From positions 248,001 to 312,000 of the forward strand of contig NZ_LFLU01000002.1 in NCBI RefSeq assembly GCF_001189965.1: a stretch of 64,000 nucleotides of DNA, given 5' to 3'. The position numbers were made by a program, and so were the translations under genes. This stretch comes from Herbaspirillum rhizosphaerae (lineage in GTDB: Bacteria > Pseudomonadota > Gammaproteobacteria > Burkholderiales > Burkholderiaceae_D). Positions 25,280-34,706 of this stretch are shown here, piece after piece (the first letter of the stretch is position 1; each line of letters opens with the position of its first letter). The notes under the pieces were generated by a model. That model made no database searches and was not told the DNA's origin. It was given only the letters and a program-made list of their open reading frames with translations.

Positions 25280-25914
25280 TAGCGATGCCACATTTGGACT
25301 ATCAGGTTCTTGATATGTTGCAATTTTCTGTGAAAAAAATGATCCGAGCCCGGAATCACGATCACCGGCAGCTCCTGCGGGCGCGCCCAGTCGAGGACTG
25401 CGCTGAGCGGAATCGTGTCGTCCAGCTCGCCGTGAATCAGGATGGTATTGGCCGGCGCATCCGGCATCGGCCATTTGCCGGCGGCCGTGCCGACCAGCGC
25501 CAGGCGCTCGGCTGGCGCGCCTTCGGCGGTCAGGCGTTGTTGCAGTTGCGCCTGCACGAAGGTGCCGAACGAGAAGCCGCCCAGCGCCAGCGGCAACTCC
25601 GGATACTGCCGGCGCATGTGCGCGAGCAGCAGCGCCATGTCGTCGGTTTCGCCCTGGCCGTGGTCATGCACGCCTTCGGATTTGCCGACGCCGCGGAAAT
25701 TCATGCGCACCGTCACGTAGCCGAGCGCGAGGAAAGAGCGCGCCAGCGTCTGCGCGACCTTGTTGTCCATGGTGCCGCCGAACAGCGGATGCGGATGGGC
25801 GACCAGCGCCAGGCCGCGCGGAGTGGCGAATTGCTCGGGGTCCGGCAGGTCCAGCGCGCATTCGAGCTGGCCGACTGCACCGGGGATCAGGAACGGTTGT
25901 GTTTGGGCGTTCAT
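25279..25914 (-). CDS. Small alpha/beta hydrolase
   Basis: A 211-residue hydrolase of the COG2945-like group. The nucleophile elbow is LALGGFSFGTFVQAQL (Ser near residue 115), and the oxyanion block HPHPLFGGTMDNKVAQTLA is present near the start. The catalytic His is probably in PGSDHFFHRKL at the end. The physiological substrate is unknown. It lies 22 bases downstream of the 2Fe-2S gene on the same strand and forms the end of a probable vanZ-2Fe2S-hydrolase operon. Confidence 0.8.
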   Translation of the reverse strand: MNAQTQPFLIPGAVGQLECALDLPDPEQFATPRGLALVAHPHPLFGGTMDNKVAQTLARSFLALGYVTVRMNFRGVGKSEGVHDHGQGETDDMALLLAHMRRQYPELPLALGGFSFGTFVQAQLQQRLTAEGAPAERLALVGTAAGKWPMPDAPANTILIHGELDDTIPLSAVLDWARPQELPVIVIPGSDHFFHRKLQHIKNLIVQMWHR

Positions 25915-25936
25915 TGCGGGTGAGGTGTTCAGGTCT

Positions 25937-26275
25937 TCAGATTTTCAGGCGATCGACGATCTTGCCGCCGACGATGTGGGAGTCGATGATTTCATCGATG
26001 TCTTCGTTGTCGACGAAGGTGTACCAGGTGCCTTGCGGATAGATGACGACTACCGGGCCTTCTTCGCAGCGTTCGAGACAGCCGGCTTTGTTGATGCGGA
26101 CCTTGCCTTCTCCGGCCAGGCCGAGTTGCTTGATGCGTTTCTTTGCGTGCTCTTGCGCCGCCTGCGCACCCTTGTCGGCGCAGCAGGTGCGTTCGCCGGG
26201 TTTGCGCTGATTCAGGCAAAAGAAAACGTGGTGTTCGTAGAAGGGCTTTTCTGGAGTGTCTGCGGTATCTGCCAT
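25937..26275 (-). CDS. Thioredoxin-like [2Fe-2S] ferredoxin protein
   Basis: A 112-residue protein of the thioredoxin-fold ferredoxin group (seen also as the NuoE-like part of dehydrogenases). The cluster ligands are in HVFFCLNQRKPGERTCCAD and NKAGCLERCEEGPVVVIYP, giving the C-x(n)-C...C-x3-C pattern of the family. ATG 26275 (MADTADTPEK) is the family-like start. Its redox partner is unknown. It is 61 bases downstream of the vanZ-like gene and 22 bases upstream of the hydrolase gene. Confidence 0.85.
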   Translation of the reverse strand: MADTADTPEKPFYEHHVFFCLNQRKPGERTCCADKGAQAAQEHAKKRIKQLGLAGEGKVRINKAGCLERCEEGPVVVIYPQGTWYTFVDNEDIDEIIDSHIVGGKIVDRLKI

Positions 26276-26336
26276 GTCGGTGCTCGGGGAGGGGGGCGTA
26301 GGCCAAAGCATGCATGATACACCCTGGGACCGGACC

Positions 26337-27566
26337 TTATTTGGAGGCGGCGGGCTTGCGATGCACGGGGTGATACAGGAACCACAGCGCCAGGAAAGGC
26401 CACAGCACCGACAGGAATTGCGCGGCGCCGTCGAAATTCAGGAATTTGCCTTGCACCCAGGTCTGCAGCGTCGAGACGAAGTAGGGATTGGCCGGCACCG
26501 CATTGGTCGCCACCAGGCTGAAGATCAGCGCCAGTCCAGCGATGCGGCGTTGTGCGACAGGCGGGGCGAACGACAGGCCGGCCAGCATCAGCCCGCCGAT
26601 GATCATGCCGCCGGCGGCGCCCGGCGTGAACCAGACGAAGGCGTTTTCCGGCGCAAAGAATAAAGCGCACGACAGCGACTTGATAAACACGGCTGCGAGC
26701 AGATAGACCGCCGTCAGCGCATTGCGCGGCGCTTGCTTGCGCAGCAGCAGGAGCATGGTCAGGATCGCGCCGGTCACGCCGCACGCGGTCACGATGATTT
26801 CGGCGAGCCAGTATTGTTCGGCCGTCAATTGTGCGCTGTTGGTCCACCAGGTTGCCAGATCGATCGGCGTATCGAGCAAGTCGGACAGCAGGCTCGACAG
26901 CGGCGGCACCAGGTGACCGAGGCCGAACAGGTGATTCTGCGGATAGATCAGCGCCAGCGGCCACAGTCCTATCACCACCAGCCCGCGGCTTGCTTCCCGC
27001 GAGAACCAGCGCCGGCGCAGCTCCAGCAGGCGGCTCTCGCGCAGGAAATAACGGCCGGTCCATGCGCCCAGCAAAGCGCCCAGCAGCGTGCCGCAACTAT
27101 TCGTAATCAGGTCGAGATTGGAAGGGATGCGCGTGGGCAGATAAGTTTGCACCGCTTCCATCAGGGTCGACAGCGCGATACCTGCGACGGTGCTCAGGAT
27201 GACCGCCCGATAAGAGCGGATGCGCGGATACAGCGCGAACACGACCAGCGCGCCGAAGGGTGCGTAGCCGACGATATTGGTCCACAGATCGAAGCCGGTC
27301 CAATAATACGGCAGGCGCGCCCACAGATAATCCCAGGGCTGCAGGCCCATGTCGCGCCAGCCGGCGAACGGATACCAACTGGCGTACACGATCAGCAAGG
27401 TATACATCAGCAGGCTGACTCGGGCGAACGACGACGCGGCCGGCTTGTTGACGGCGCGTGCCGGGGCCGTGGCAACGGCGGCGGAAGACATCGGCGCAGC
27501 AGGTGTAACCGGCGCTGGCGGGATGGCTGGCTGAGCAGATTGTGGAGGTCGGTGCGGGGCGTCCAT
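26337..27566 (-). CDS. VanZ-family integral membrane protein
   Basis: A 409-residue membrane protein with many hydrophobic spans. The first part carries the VanZ-like sequence LLIVYASWYPFAGWRDMG, then FDLWTNIVGYAPFGALVVFA and LDLITNSCGTLLGALLGA. VanZ domains are linked to lipoglycopeptide or phosphate-type antibiotic tolerance in some hosts, but function here is unknown. A Pro/Ala-rich N-terminal tail precedes the first span, and the start is uncertain: ATG 27566, ATG 27602 and TTG 27611 are all in frame. It is divergent from birA with under 65 bases between starts. Confidence 0.75.
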   Translation of the reverse strand: MDAPHRPPQSAQPAIPPAPVTPAAPMSSAAVATAPARAVNKPAASSFARVSLLMYTLLIVYASWYPFAGWRDMGLQPWDYLWARLPYYWTGFDLWTNIVGYAPFGALVVFALYPRIRSYRAVILSTVAGIALSTLMEAVQTYLPTRIPSNLDLITNSCGTLLGALLGAWTGRYFLRESRLLELRRRWFSREASRGLVVIGLWPLALIYPQNHLFGLGHLVPPLSSLLSDLLDTPIDLATWWTNSAQLTAEQYWLAEIIVTACGVTGAILTMLLLLRKQAPRNALTAVYLLAAVFIKSLSCALFFAPENAFVWFTPGAAGGMIIGGLMLAGLSFAPPVAQRRIAGLALIFSLVATNAVPANPYFVSTLQTWVQGKFLNFDGAAQFLSVLWPFLALWFLYHPVHRKPAASK

Positions 27567-27627
27567 GCTGGCGAGGGTACCCGATTTCTTCGTCGCTTGC
27601 ATCTTCGACAACCGTTACAATGTGCCC

Positions 27628-28482
27628 ATGTACGCCGCCGATTCCTCTTCTTCCAACGCTGTGACGACCGCCACCAGTATTTCCGCCGGGCGCATTGCCG
27701 CATTGATCGCGGCATCGAGCAATGACCACGCCAAACCGGTTGCCATCGAGGTGGTCGCCCAGACCGGCTCGACCAACGCCGATTTGCTCGCGCGCATCGC
27801 CAGTCTGACGACGCCGACCTTGCTCGTCGCCGAATCGCAGACGGCAGGTCGGGGACGCGCCGGCCGCGCCTGGCATACGACGGCGACATCGGCGCTGACG
27901 TTTTCGCTGGCGTGGAAATTCCGTCGTCCTCTGCACGCGTTGATCGGCTTGCCCCTGGCGATCGGCGTCGCGCTGGCTGAAGCGCTGCAGGTCTTCGGCG
28001 TCAAGGTGGAGCTGAAATGGCCGAACGACGTGCTGCGCGACGGCGCCAAGCTGGCCGGCATTCTGATTGAGACGGCGCAAAACAAGGCGACCGATTCCAA
28101 GGCAACGGCATCGACCTGGACCGTGATCGGCATCGGCGTGAATCTGGCGATGCCGCAGGATTTGCAAAACCGGATCGGGCGCGCCGTTGCGGACGTCTCC
28201 GAATTGCTCGGTCACGATCGGGAACGCTTGCTGGCCTTGTTGCTCAGCGCCTTGTCGGACGCATTGGCCGAATTCGATGCGCAGGGATTTTCGGTTTTCG
28301 CGGCACGCTGGAATCGGTTGCATGCTTACGCCGGTCGCGCCGTGCGCATCCTCGACAACGACCGTGTGGTGCACGAAGGCACGGCCGTCGGCGTGGACGA
28401 CAAGGGCTGCTTCCTGATGGATACCGCAGGCGGACGCGTTGCCGTGGTGGCGGGCGACGTGTCTTTGCGCTTGCAGGAGTGA
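27628..28482 (+). CDS. birA: Biotin-[acetyl-CoA-carboxylase] ligase
   Basis: A 284-residue protein with the catalytic part of BirA but no N-terminal DNA-binding domain, so it should ligate biotin without repressing the biotin genes. Motifs are TGSTNADLLARIASL, the adenylate loop ESQTAGRGRAGRAWH, VELKWPNDVLRDG and KLAGILIETAQNK; the C-terminal SH3-like part is RVAVVAGDVSLR. ATG 27628 is chosen over an upstream in-frame start that gives unrelated residues. A possible -10 (TACAAT, 27616-27621) lies so close that the mRNA would be nearly leaderless. Confidence 0.92.
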   Translation: MYAADSSSSNAVTTATSISAGRIAALIAASSNDHAKPVAIEVVAQTGSTNADLLARIASLTTPTLLVAESQTAGRGRAGRAWHTTATSALTFSLAWKFRRPLHALIGLPLAIGVALAEALQVFGVKVELKWPNDVLRDGAKLAGILIETAQNKATDSKATASTWTVIGIGVNLAMPQDLQNRIGRAVADVSELLGHDRERLLALLLSALSDALAEFDAQGFSVFAARWNRLHAYAGRAVRILDNDRVVHEGTAVGVDDKGCFLMDTAGGRVAVVAGDVSLRLQE

Positions 28483-28512
28483 CGTCCGGCCGCGGGCGGC
28501 GCCGGACGTAGT

Positions 28513-30702
28513 TTATGCCGGGACGTCGTAAGCGGCAGGCGGCAAACCGGCGACGCGCCGCTGATGCATGTAACGGTAAGCGTTTTCAATGTGACGGGTA
28601 AACAGTCCACTGTCGAACAAGGTGGCGCTCAGACGATTGGCGAGCAAGTGCTGCCGGTACCCGGCAAGCCGTTCGCGATCGGCGGCCAATGCAAGCGCCC
28701 GCTCCTCATATTCCGCAACCGACGTCGTAACCAGTTCAGGCAGACCGACGGCATGGAGCAAACTCGCTGCGACCCTGCCCGAGAAGGTATTGCCGATACG
28801 CGTGAGCACCGGCAGCCCCACCCACAAAGCATCGCTGGCGGTGGTGTGCGCGTTGTAGTTGCAGGTGTCGAGGAACAGGTCGGCCTGGCGATGACGGGCC
28901 AGATGCAATGCCAGTTCCATCTGTGGTGCAAATACCAGCCGGTCAGCATCGATACCGCGTTGTTTCGCTTCAGCGCGCAGGTTGGCGATCACCGTAGGGG
29001 TGTCGCCGAAGAGCCACAGCACGCTGCCGGCAACCTTGCCGAGTATCCTCATCCAGATGTCGAAGACTTGCGGCGTGATCTTGTAGTGGTTGTTGAAGCA
29101 TGCAAAGACGAAGGCATCTTCGGGCAGACCCAGTTCACTCCGACTGAAGCTGCGCTCCGCGATGGCGCGGGTGCGATCATTGATCTGATACGAATGCGGC
29201 AGCCGGACGATTTGTTCGGAATAGTGTGTGGCGGCGGCATCAGGCGTGATCACCTTGTCGCCGATGAGGTAGTCGATATAAGGAGCTCCCAGCGTGCCGG
29301 GATAGCCGAGGTAGCTGACCTGCACCGGCGCTGCGCCGCATGCAAAAATTCCTATGCGCGAATCCTGCGTGTAGCCCTTCAGGTCTACCGCAATGTCGAT
29401 GCCGATGTCGCGCGACATCGCGACGACAGCGGCGTCGCTCTCATGCCGTACGTCGATGAAGCGATCCATGGCGGACGAGACACGCTGGCGCATGGGGTCT
29501 GTGATGTCGGGGCCGTACGAAAAACCGATCAGTTCAAAAGCCTCTCTATCGTGTTTTTCAAATAATTCCGCCATCAGGTAAGTAGTGGCGTGGTTGTGGA
29601 AGTCCGCCGAGTAGTAGCCGATTTTGATTTTTTTCTTACCGGCGGCTGGCGGCCACTGCAGAGAATCGCGCTTGTCCGGATGCGTGATGTCACTGTAGAG
29701 TTCGGCGCAACGGCGGTTCAGCATCGGATCATCCGACATCGCCAGAAATGAAAACGGATCCGGCAAGGTCTGTTTGTGTGCGATCAGGATCTCCATGTTG
29801 CTGATAGCCTCATCCAGGCCGGCCCAGTCGCACAGAAGCATCTTGTTGCGCAGCCAGTATGCCTGCAACTGCTCGAAATCGGGATTGATTGCGCGGGCAT
29901 GGGTGTAAGCCGTCATGGCTTCCTGATATCGTCTGCCAATGCTCAAGCTGATGCCTTTGTTGTACCAGGCGTCGATCGATTGCGGATCCAGTTTGAGTGC
30001 CTGATCGAAGGCTGCAAGCGCTTCTTCCAGGCGATCCTGGCTTTTCAGCGCCGTGCCGTAATTCACCCAGGTCTCCGATGACGCGGGGTTGATGGACAGT
30101 GCTTTTTGGTAGGCGCCCAGTGCCGCCGCATGGCGCTTCAGTGCATGCAAGGCTACCCCGCTGTTGGTCCACGATTCTGCATGATCCGGCGTGATGGCCA
30201 GGGCTTTGTCGTAGGCCGACAAAGCGTCGTCATAGCGTTCCATGGCGTTGCAGGTCGCGCCATAGTTGGACCAGGCGTCTGCGTAATACGGATTGATCGA
30301 CAGCGCGCGCTCATAGCACGCCAGGGCTTCTTCGAAGCGCTTCTGATTGTTGAGCGAGCGGCCGTAGTTGAGCCATGCCTCTGCATGCTGCGGCGCCAGT
30401 TGCGTGGCTTTCTTGTGATGGGGGATGGACTCTTCTTCCTTGCCGGCCTCCGACAGTGTCTTCGCCAGATTGAAGTGCGCGAAATTGTTGCCGGGGTCGA
30501 TGGAAACGGCTTTCTTCAGCAGTTTGACGGCTTCTTGCTTGTCGTTCTGGATGCCTTTGACGACGCCGAGGATATGCAGGGCGTCAAAATTCTTGGCGTG
30601 CAATTGCAGAACCTTCTGCAGCAATTGTTCGGCCTCGCTCAGTTTTCCTTGTTCGAAGTGCTGGACGGCTTGCCCCAGTAGAGCGTTGATTTGAGGATTC
30701 AT
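28513..30702 (-). CDS. TPR protein with O-GlcNAc-transferase-like (SPINDLY-type) catalytic domain
   Basis: A 729-residue protein. Residues about 1-310 are consecutive tetratricopeptide repeats, recognisable by repeated W/Y-x2-Y/L-G and A-x-A-x-Y patterns (for example EAWLNYGRSLNNQKRFEEAL and DAWSNYGATCNAMERYDDAL). Residues about 360-715 match glycosyltransferase family 41: IKIGYYSADFHNHATTYLM, VSYLGYPGTLGAPYIDYLIG, FVFACFNNHYKITPQVFD and NYNAHTTASDALWVGLPVLT. Such enzymes transfer GlcNAc to Ser/Thr of proteins in the cytoplasm; the target is unknown. It lies between birA and coaX on the opposite strand, interrupting an otherwise co-directional series. Confidence 0.88.
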   Translation of the reverse strand: MNPQINALLGQAVQHFEQGKLSEAEQLLQKVLQLHAKNFDALHILGVVKGIQNDKQEAVKLLKKAVSIDPGNNFAHFNLAKTLSEAGKEEESIPHHKKATQLAPQHAEAWLNYGRSLNNQKRFEEALACYERALSINPYYADAWSNYGATCNAMERYDDALSAYDKALAITPDHAESWTNSGVALHALKRHAAALGAYQKALSINPASSETWVNYGTALKSQDRLEEALAAFDQALKLDPQSIDAWYNKGISLSIGRRYQEAMTAYTHARAINPDFEQLQAYWLRNKMLLCDWAGLDEAISNMEILIAHKQTLPDPFSFLAMSDDPMLNRRCAELYSDITHPDKRDSLQWPPAAGKKKIKIGYYSADFHNHATTYLMAELFEKHDREAFELIGFSYGPDITDPMRQRVSSAMDRFIDVRHESDAAVVAMSRDIGIDIAVDLKGYTQDSRIGIFACGAAPVQVSYLGYPGTLGAPYIDYLIGDKVITPDAAATHYSEQIVRLPHSYQINDRTRAIAERSFSRSELGLPEDAFVFACFNNHYKITPQVFDIWMRILGKVAGSVLWLFGDTPTVIANLRAEAKQRGIDADRLVFAPQMELALHLARHRQADLFLDTCNYNAHTTASDALWVGLPVLTRIGNTFSGRVAASLLHAVGLPELVTTSVAEYEERALALAADRERLAGYRQHLLANRLSATLFDSGLFTRHIENAYRYMHQRRVAGLPPAAYDVPA

Positions 30703-30969
30703 GTGCCAGGAGTTTTTGAGGTTGGTTTTTCCGATGCCGCGATCATTGGCGTTCAGGCGGATCTGAAAGAAGGCCGGGAGCGTCTTGCCGACGCAATCCA
30801 CCGTAGTCAGCCGCGATTATAGCCGAGCACGCGGGCGCCTCCGGAGGGCTGCGGTGCAATGCCGATGCGGCAAATTTCTTGTTTCGCCAATTTAAAAGCC
30901 CGATAATCCCTTTGGCGCAAAAATACCTGCTGCGTCCAACACCTAACGTCACCGAGGACAAGCGATCAC

Positions 30970-31731
30970 ATGTTGCTATTGATTGATGCTGGCAATACAC
31001 GCGTCAAATGGGGCGTTCCCCGCGATGATGCATGGTCTGCGGAAATCGCCGGGCAGTGGCTGCATGCCGGAGCGGTCGCACGTGATGACGTGGATGCGTT
31101 GCCGCAGGCGTGGCAAGGTCTGACGGTGACGCGCGTTGTGGTCTCGAACGTGGCGGGGACCGGCATGCGGGAGGCGCTGGAGGCGAATGTGCGAGCGGCA
31201 TGTGGCGATCGCATTGCGATTGAGTGGTTTGCCTCGCAGGCGCAATTGGCCGGCCTGCGCAATTTTTACAAACATCCTGCACAACTGGGTTGCGACCGTT
31301 TCGCTTCCGCCATCGGCGCGCATGCCTTGTTCCCGGATCGCGCGTTGATCGTTGCGACCTGCGGCACGGCGACCACGGTGGATGCAGTCACCGCCGACGG
31401 CGCGTTCATCGGCGGCATGATCCTGCCCGGCCTCGGCGTGATGGCGAGCTCGCTGGCGCTCAATACCGCCCAGCTGCCGCAGATACAGACGATCAGCGAA
31501 GTGACCACGCCGTTCGCTGACAATACGACCGATGCCATTATCGCCGGCTGCATCGCGGCGCAGACCGGGGCCATCGAGCGCGCAGTGGTCGGGCATCGCG
31601 CGCAGCATGGCGACGTGCTGTGCGTGGTGGCCGGCGGCGCGGGACCTTTGCTGGCATCGTATCTGGCGATGCCCTGCGAAAAGGTCGATAATCTTGTGTT
31701 GATCGGGCTGCATGTGGCAGCGAGCGTCTGA
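30970..31731 (+). CDS. coaX: Type III pantothenate kinase
   Basis: A 253-residue kinase for the first step of coenzyme A synthesis. The phosphate-binding motifs are MLLLIDAGNTRVKWGV and then CGTATTVDAVTADGAFIGG (about residues 133-151), with the pantothenate-side motif LGCDRFASAIGAHALF. Type III kinases need a monovalent cation and resist CoA feedback. ACGTCACCGAGGACAAGC provides a plausible ribosome-binding site. It is normally found beside birA; here a reversed glycosyltransferase gene separates the two. Confidence 0.93.
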   Translation: MLLLIDAGNTRVKWGVPRDDAWSAEIAGQWLHAGAVARDDVDALPQAWQGLTVTRVVVSNVAGTGMREALEANVRAACGDRIAIEWFASQAQLAGLRNFYKHPAQLGCDRFASAIGAHALFPDRALIVATCGTATTVDAVTADGAFIGGMILPGLGVMASSLALNTAQLPQIQTISEVTTPFADNTTDAIIAGCIAAQTGAIERAVVGHRAQHGDVLCVVAGGAGPLLASYLAMPCEKVDNLVLIGLHVAASV

Positions 31732-31770
31732 GGCTTTCTCTTTCTTGATAAACCGGGCTGACCGTTATCT

Positions 31771-32583
31771 ATGCTGAAATTGTTTTTTTGGCTATTGCTG
31801 CTTGCGAATGGCGTGTTGTTCGCGATGAACCGCGGTTATCTGGGCGCGACGGCTTCCGAACGCCACGAGCCCAAGCGCATGGCGCAGCAGTTGCAACCTG
31901 AAACGCTGACCATCCTGCCGCCCAACAGCGCGAAGCTGGTGACGCCGGCCAGAGCGGCGGAACAGGCGGCAACGGAAGCCGACAAGAACGCCAAGGCTGC
32001 TGCCGATGCACCGCCTCCGCTGGCCGGCGCCAAGCCCGAGCAGAAAGCGGATGCCAGGGCCGAGGTGAAGCCGGACGCCAAGGAAGCCCCCAAAGCGGCT
32101 CCCAAGGCAGAGACCATCGCCTGCACGGAAATAGGCAACTTCAACACTGTCGAGGCGCGTAAATTCGAAGCGCAACTGGCCAGCCTGCGCCTGCCTGCCA
32201 AGCCGGTGCCGCGCAGCGTGCAGGAAGCGGCCAGCCACATGGTCTACATTCCCTCGCAAGACGGCAAGGACGGCGCCGACCGTAAAGCCGCCGAGCTGCG
32301 CCGGCTCGGCATTCAGGATTTTTATGTGATCCCCGAGTCGCAATCCAACCCAACGCTGCGCTGGTCGATATCGCTGGGCGTCTTCAAGACGGAAGAGGCC
32401 GCCAAGGCTTACATCGGGCAGTTGATCCCGCAAGGCGTGCGCAGCGCGCGCATCATGGCGCGCAATGTCACCTCGACCAGGCAGGCGTATCAATGGCGCG
32501 ACATCGACGCGGCGACCAAGGCGTCTCTCGATAGCCTCAAGGAAAAATTCCCGAATCAGGAAATGCGCAATTGCACGGGTTAA
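31771..32583 (+). CDS. SPOR-domain protein, membrane-anchored
   Basis: A 270-residue protein. An N-terminal membrane segment (LKLFFWLLLLANGVLFAMN) is followed by an Ala/Lys/Pro-rich linker (about residues 60-115) and a SPOR-type domain (about 120-260) with the fragments CTEIGNFNTVEARKFEAQL and WSISLGVFKTEEAAKAYIG. SPOR domains bind denuded peptidoglycan glycan strands, often at the division site. It follows coaX by 39 bases and is probably co-transcribed with it. Confidence 0.8.
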   Translation: MLKLFFWLLLLANGVLFAMNRGYLGATASERHEPKRMAQQLQPETLTILPPNSAKLVTPARAAEQAATEADKNAKAAADAPPPLAGAKPEQKADARAEVKPDAKEAPKAAPKAETIACTEIGNFNTVEARKFEAQLASLRLPAKPVPRSVQEAASHMVYIPSQDGKDGADRKAAELRRLGIQDFYVIPESQSNPTLRWSISLGVFKTEEAAKAYIGQLIPQGVRSARIMARNVTSTRQAYQWRDIDAATKASLDSLKEKFPNQEMRNCTG

Positions 32584-32735
32584 AACGGCCTGCGCTAAGG
32601 TGGGCGCGGCTTGCAAGGCGCAGGTTGATTTGGCATACGTGCCGATAAAACACAACATCGGCAACAATGGCGTCGCGCTTTCCATGTAAAATCGCGGACA
32701 TTCCGAATATCTCTTCACAGCCCAGGATTTGCGCT

Positions 32736-33635
32736 ATGACCGACTTGACCGATCTGACCGACGTTGCCCCTCAAATCAAGGCCGAAATCCTGGCCGAAGC
32801 CTTGCCGTACATCCGCAAATTCCACGGCAAGACCATCGTCGTCAAATACGGCGGCAATGCCATGACCGAAGAGCGCCTGAAGCACGGCTTTGCGCGCGAT
32901 GTGATCCTGCTGAAACTGGTCGGCATGAATCCGGTCGTGGTGCACGGCGGCGGTCCGCAAATCGACAACGCGCTCAAGAAGATCGGCAAGCAAGGCACCT
33001 TCGTGCAAGGCATGCGCATCACCGACGAAGAAACCATGGAAGTGGTGGAGTGGGTGCTGGGCGGCGAAGTGCAGCAGGATATCGTGATGCTGATCAACCA
33101 CTACGGCGGCCAGGCAGTCGGCCTGACCGGCAAGGACGGCGGCCTGATCCGCGCGCACAAGATGCGCATGCCGGACAAGGAAAATCCGGGCCAATTCCTG
33201 GACATCGGTTTCGTCGGCGAGATCGAAGCGATCAATCCGGCCGTGGTCAAGGCGCTGCAGGACGATGCTTTCATCCCGATCATTTCGCCGATCGGATTCG
33301 GTGACGACGGTCAGGCATACAACATCAATGCAGACGTGGTGGCGGGTAAGATCGCCGAGATCCTGCATGCCGAAAAGCTGATCATGATGACCAATATTGC
33401 CGGCGTGCAAGACAAAAAAGGCAATTTGCTGACCGACCTGTCGGCGCGCGAAATCGACGAGATGTTCGAAGACGGCACGATTTCCGGCGGCATGCTGCCG
33501 AAGATTTCGTCGGCGCTGGATGCCGCCAAGTCGGGCGTCAACACGGTTCACATCATCGACGGCCGCATCGAGCACTCGCTGCTGCTGGAAGTGCTGACCG
33601 AGCAGGCTTTCGGCACCATGATCCGTTCGCACTGA
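32736..33635 (+). CDS. argB: Acetylglutamate kinase
   Basis: A 299-residue amino-acid kinase for the second step of arginine synthesis. Motifs are [19 protein letters not shown] at the start, [35 protein letters not shown] and the C-terminal [20 protein letters not shown]. The Asp/Thr-rich start [19 protein letters not shown] is at ATG 32736; the ribosome-binding site (CAGGA) is weak. No arginine operator is evident. A strong terminator follows. Confidence 0.96.
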   Translation: MTDLTDLTDVAPQIKAEILAEALPYIRKFHGKTIVVKYGGNAMTEERLKHGFARDVILLKLVGMNPVVVHGGGPQIDNALKKIGKQGTFVQGMRITDEETMEVVEWVLGGEVQQDIVMLINHYGGQAVGLTGKDGGLIRAHKMRMPDKENPGQFLDIGFVGEIEAINPAVVKALQDDAFIPIISPIGFGDDGQAYNINADVVAGKIAEILHAEKLIMMTNIAGVQDKKGNLLTDLSAREIDEMFEDGTISGGMLPKISSALDAAKSGVNTVHIIDGRIEHSLLLEVLTEQAFGTMIRSH

Positions 33636-33663
33636 TCGCATAGACTTTCGCTGCATAAAAGCA

Positions 33664-33697
33664 AGGCGCTCCGGGGAGACCGGGAGCGCCTTTTTTC
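33664..33697 (+). terminator. Intrinsic terminator after argB
   Basis: GGCGCTCC (33665-33672) pairs with GGAGCGCC (33683-33690), followed by six T's. It lies between argB and the converging TraB/GumN gene. Confidence 0.92.
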
Positions 33698-33740
33698 ATT
33701 CTTGCCCCGGTGCACGGCGGCAGCGAGGCGAAGACAAGCC

Positions 33741-34661
33741 TCAGTAGAGGCGTTCGATCGTATAGCCGCGTTGTTTCAGTAAGGCCGGCACGCTTGTCGG
33801 TCCGACCAGGTGGAGGATGCCGATGGCGGCGAAGACGCCGTCCTGCTGCCCCAGCAGCGCGGCGATGCGATCGGTGAGCGAGGGATTGCGCTGATCGAGC
33901 AACACCTCCCTGGTGAAGCGACCGACGAAACTCTTGTCGCTCTCCATCTCGTCCAGCAGGCCTTGCAAACCATCGAGGTTGCCGGTGCGCCAGCATTCCG
34001 CCAGTTCCACCACCTTGGCCGCGCTGTCGGGGTCGTTCAGTTCCTTGATGGTGTCTTCCAGCAGCAGGTTCTGCTGCCGTTCGCTCAGGGCGCCGAACAA
34101 GGCCAGTTGCGTTGCTGCACCTTCCAGCTCGATCACCGGCTTGTTGCGTTTCTTGACGATGTCGGCGAGATAGCTGTCGACGGCGAGTTCGGAGCGATAT
34201 CCCTTGCTGTCGAATTCCTGGACGGTCAGCAGGCTGGCGATCATCCATGGGCGAAAGCGCGCGACGGTATCGGGGGCGACATGATATTTCTGCAGCGCCG
34301 TCTCCAGCTGTTGACGCAGTTGCGGAGGCAGTTCGGTGCGATAGCTCTTGCCGTCGGGATAGAAGCCGTATTGCAGGACTGCTGCCTGCATGGCCGGAAT
34401 TTTCTGCGGATCGATTTCCAGCGCAATGGCGGGGGCTTGTTCGAGCGCCTGCATGACGCGCGGCGCCAGCGGGTAGAAATTGTCGGCGCCGACGTGGATG
34501 GTGCCGAACAGATACAGGGTGTGATGTGCGTCCTGAACTTTGAAGAGCGCACCGTGTTGCCCTTTGCCCCCAGCTTCCTGCGTTGAGCTTGCCGCGCCCG
34601 CAGCAGGCAGATAAAGGCAGAGCAGCCAGGCGAATGTCACTATAATCAGGCGTCGCACCAT
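33741..34661 (-). CDS. TraB/GumN-family protein (YbaP-like), secreted
   Basis: A 306-residue protein with a signal peptide (LIIVTFAWLLCLYLPAAGAA). It begins its domain with HHTLYLFGTIHVGADNFYP and later has PAIALEIDP and KKRNKPVIELEGA, the usual TraB/GumN blocks, and ends DGVFAAIGILHLVGPTSVPAL. The family has a possible metalloprotease or erythromycin-esterase-like fold; function in bacteria is not settled. The upstream stretch up to 35034 is the composite inverted repeat, so its promoter lies in or beside that element. Confidence 0.85.
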   Translation of the reverse strand: MVRRLIIVTFAWLLCLYLPAAGAASSTQEAGGKGQHGALFKVQDAHHTLYLFGTIHVGADNFYPLAPRVMQALEQAPAIALEIDPQKIPAMQAAVLQYGFYPDGKSYRTELPPQLRQQLETALQKYHVAPDTVARFRPWMIASLLTVQEFDSKGYRSELAVDSYLADIVKKRNKPVIELEGAATQLALFGALSERQQNLLLEDTIKELNDPDSAAKVVELAECWRTGNLDGLQGLLDEMESDKSFVGRFTREVLLDQRNPSLTDRIAALLGQQDGVFAAIGILHLVGPTSVPALLKQRGYTIERLY

Positions 34662-34706
34662 TGAGTGTCCTTCTTCATTTCATCCAGTTTTATTGTGCCG
34701 AATATT

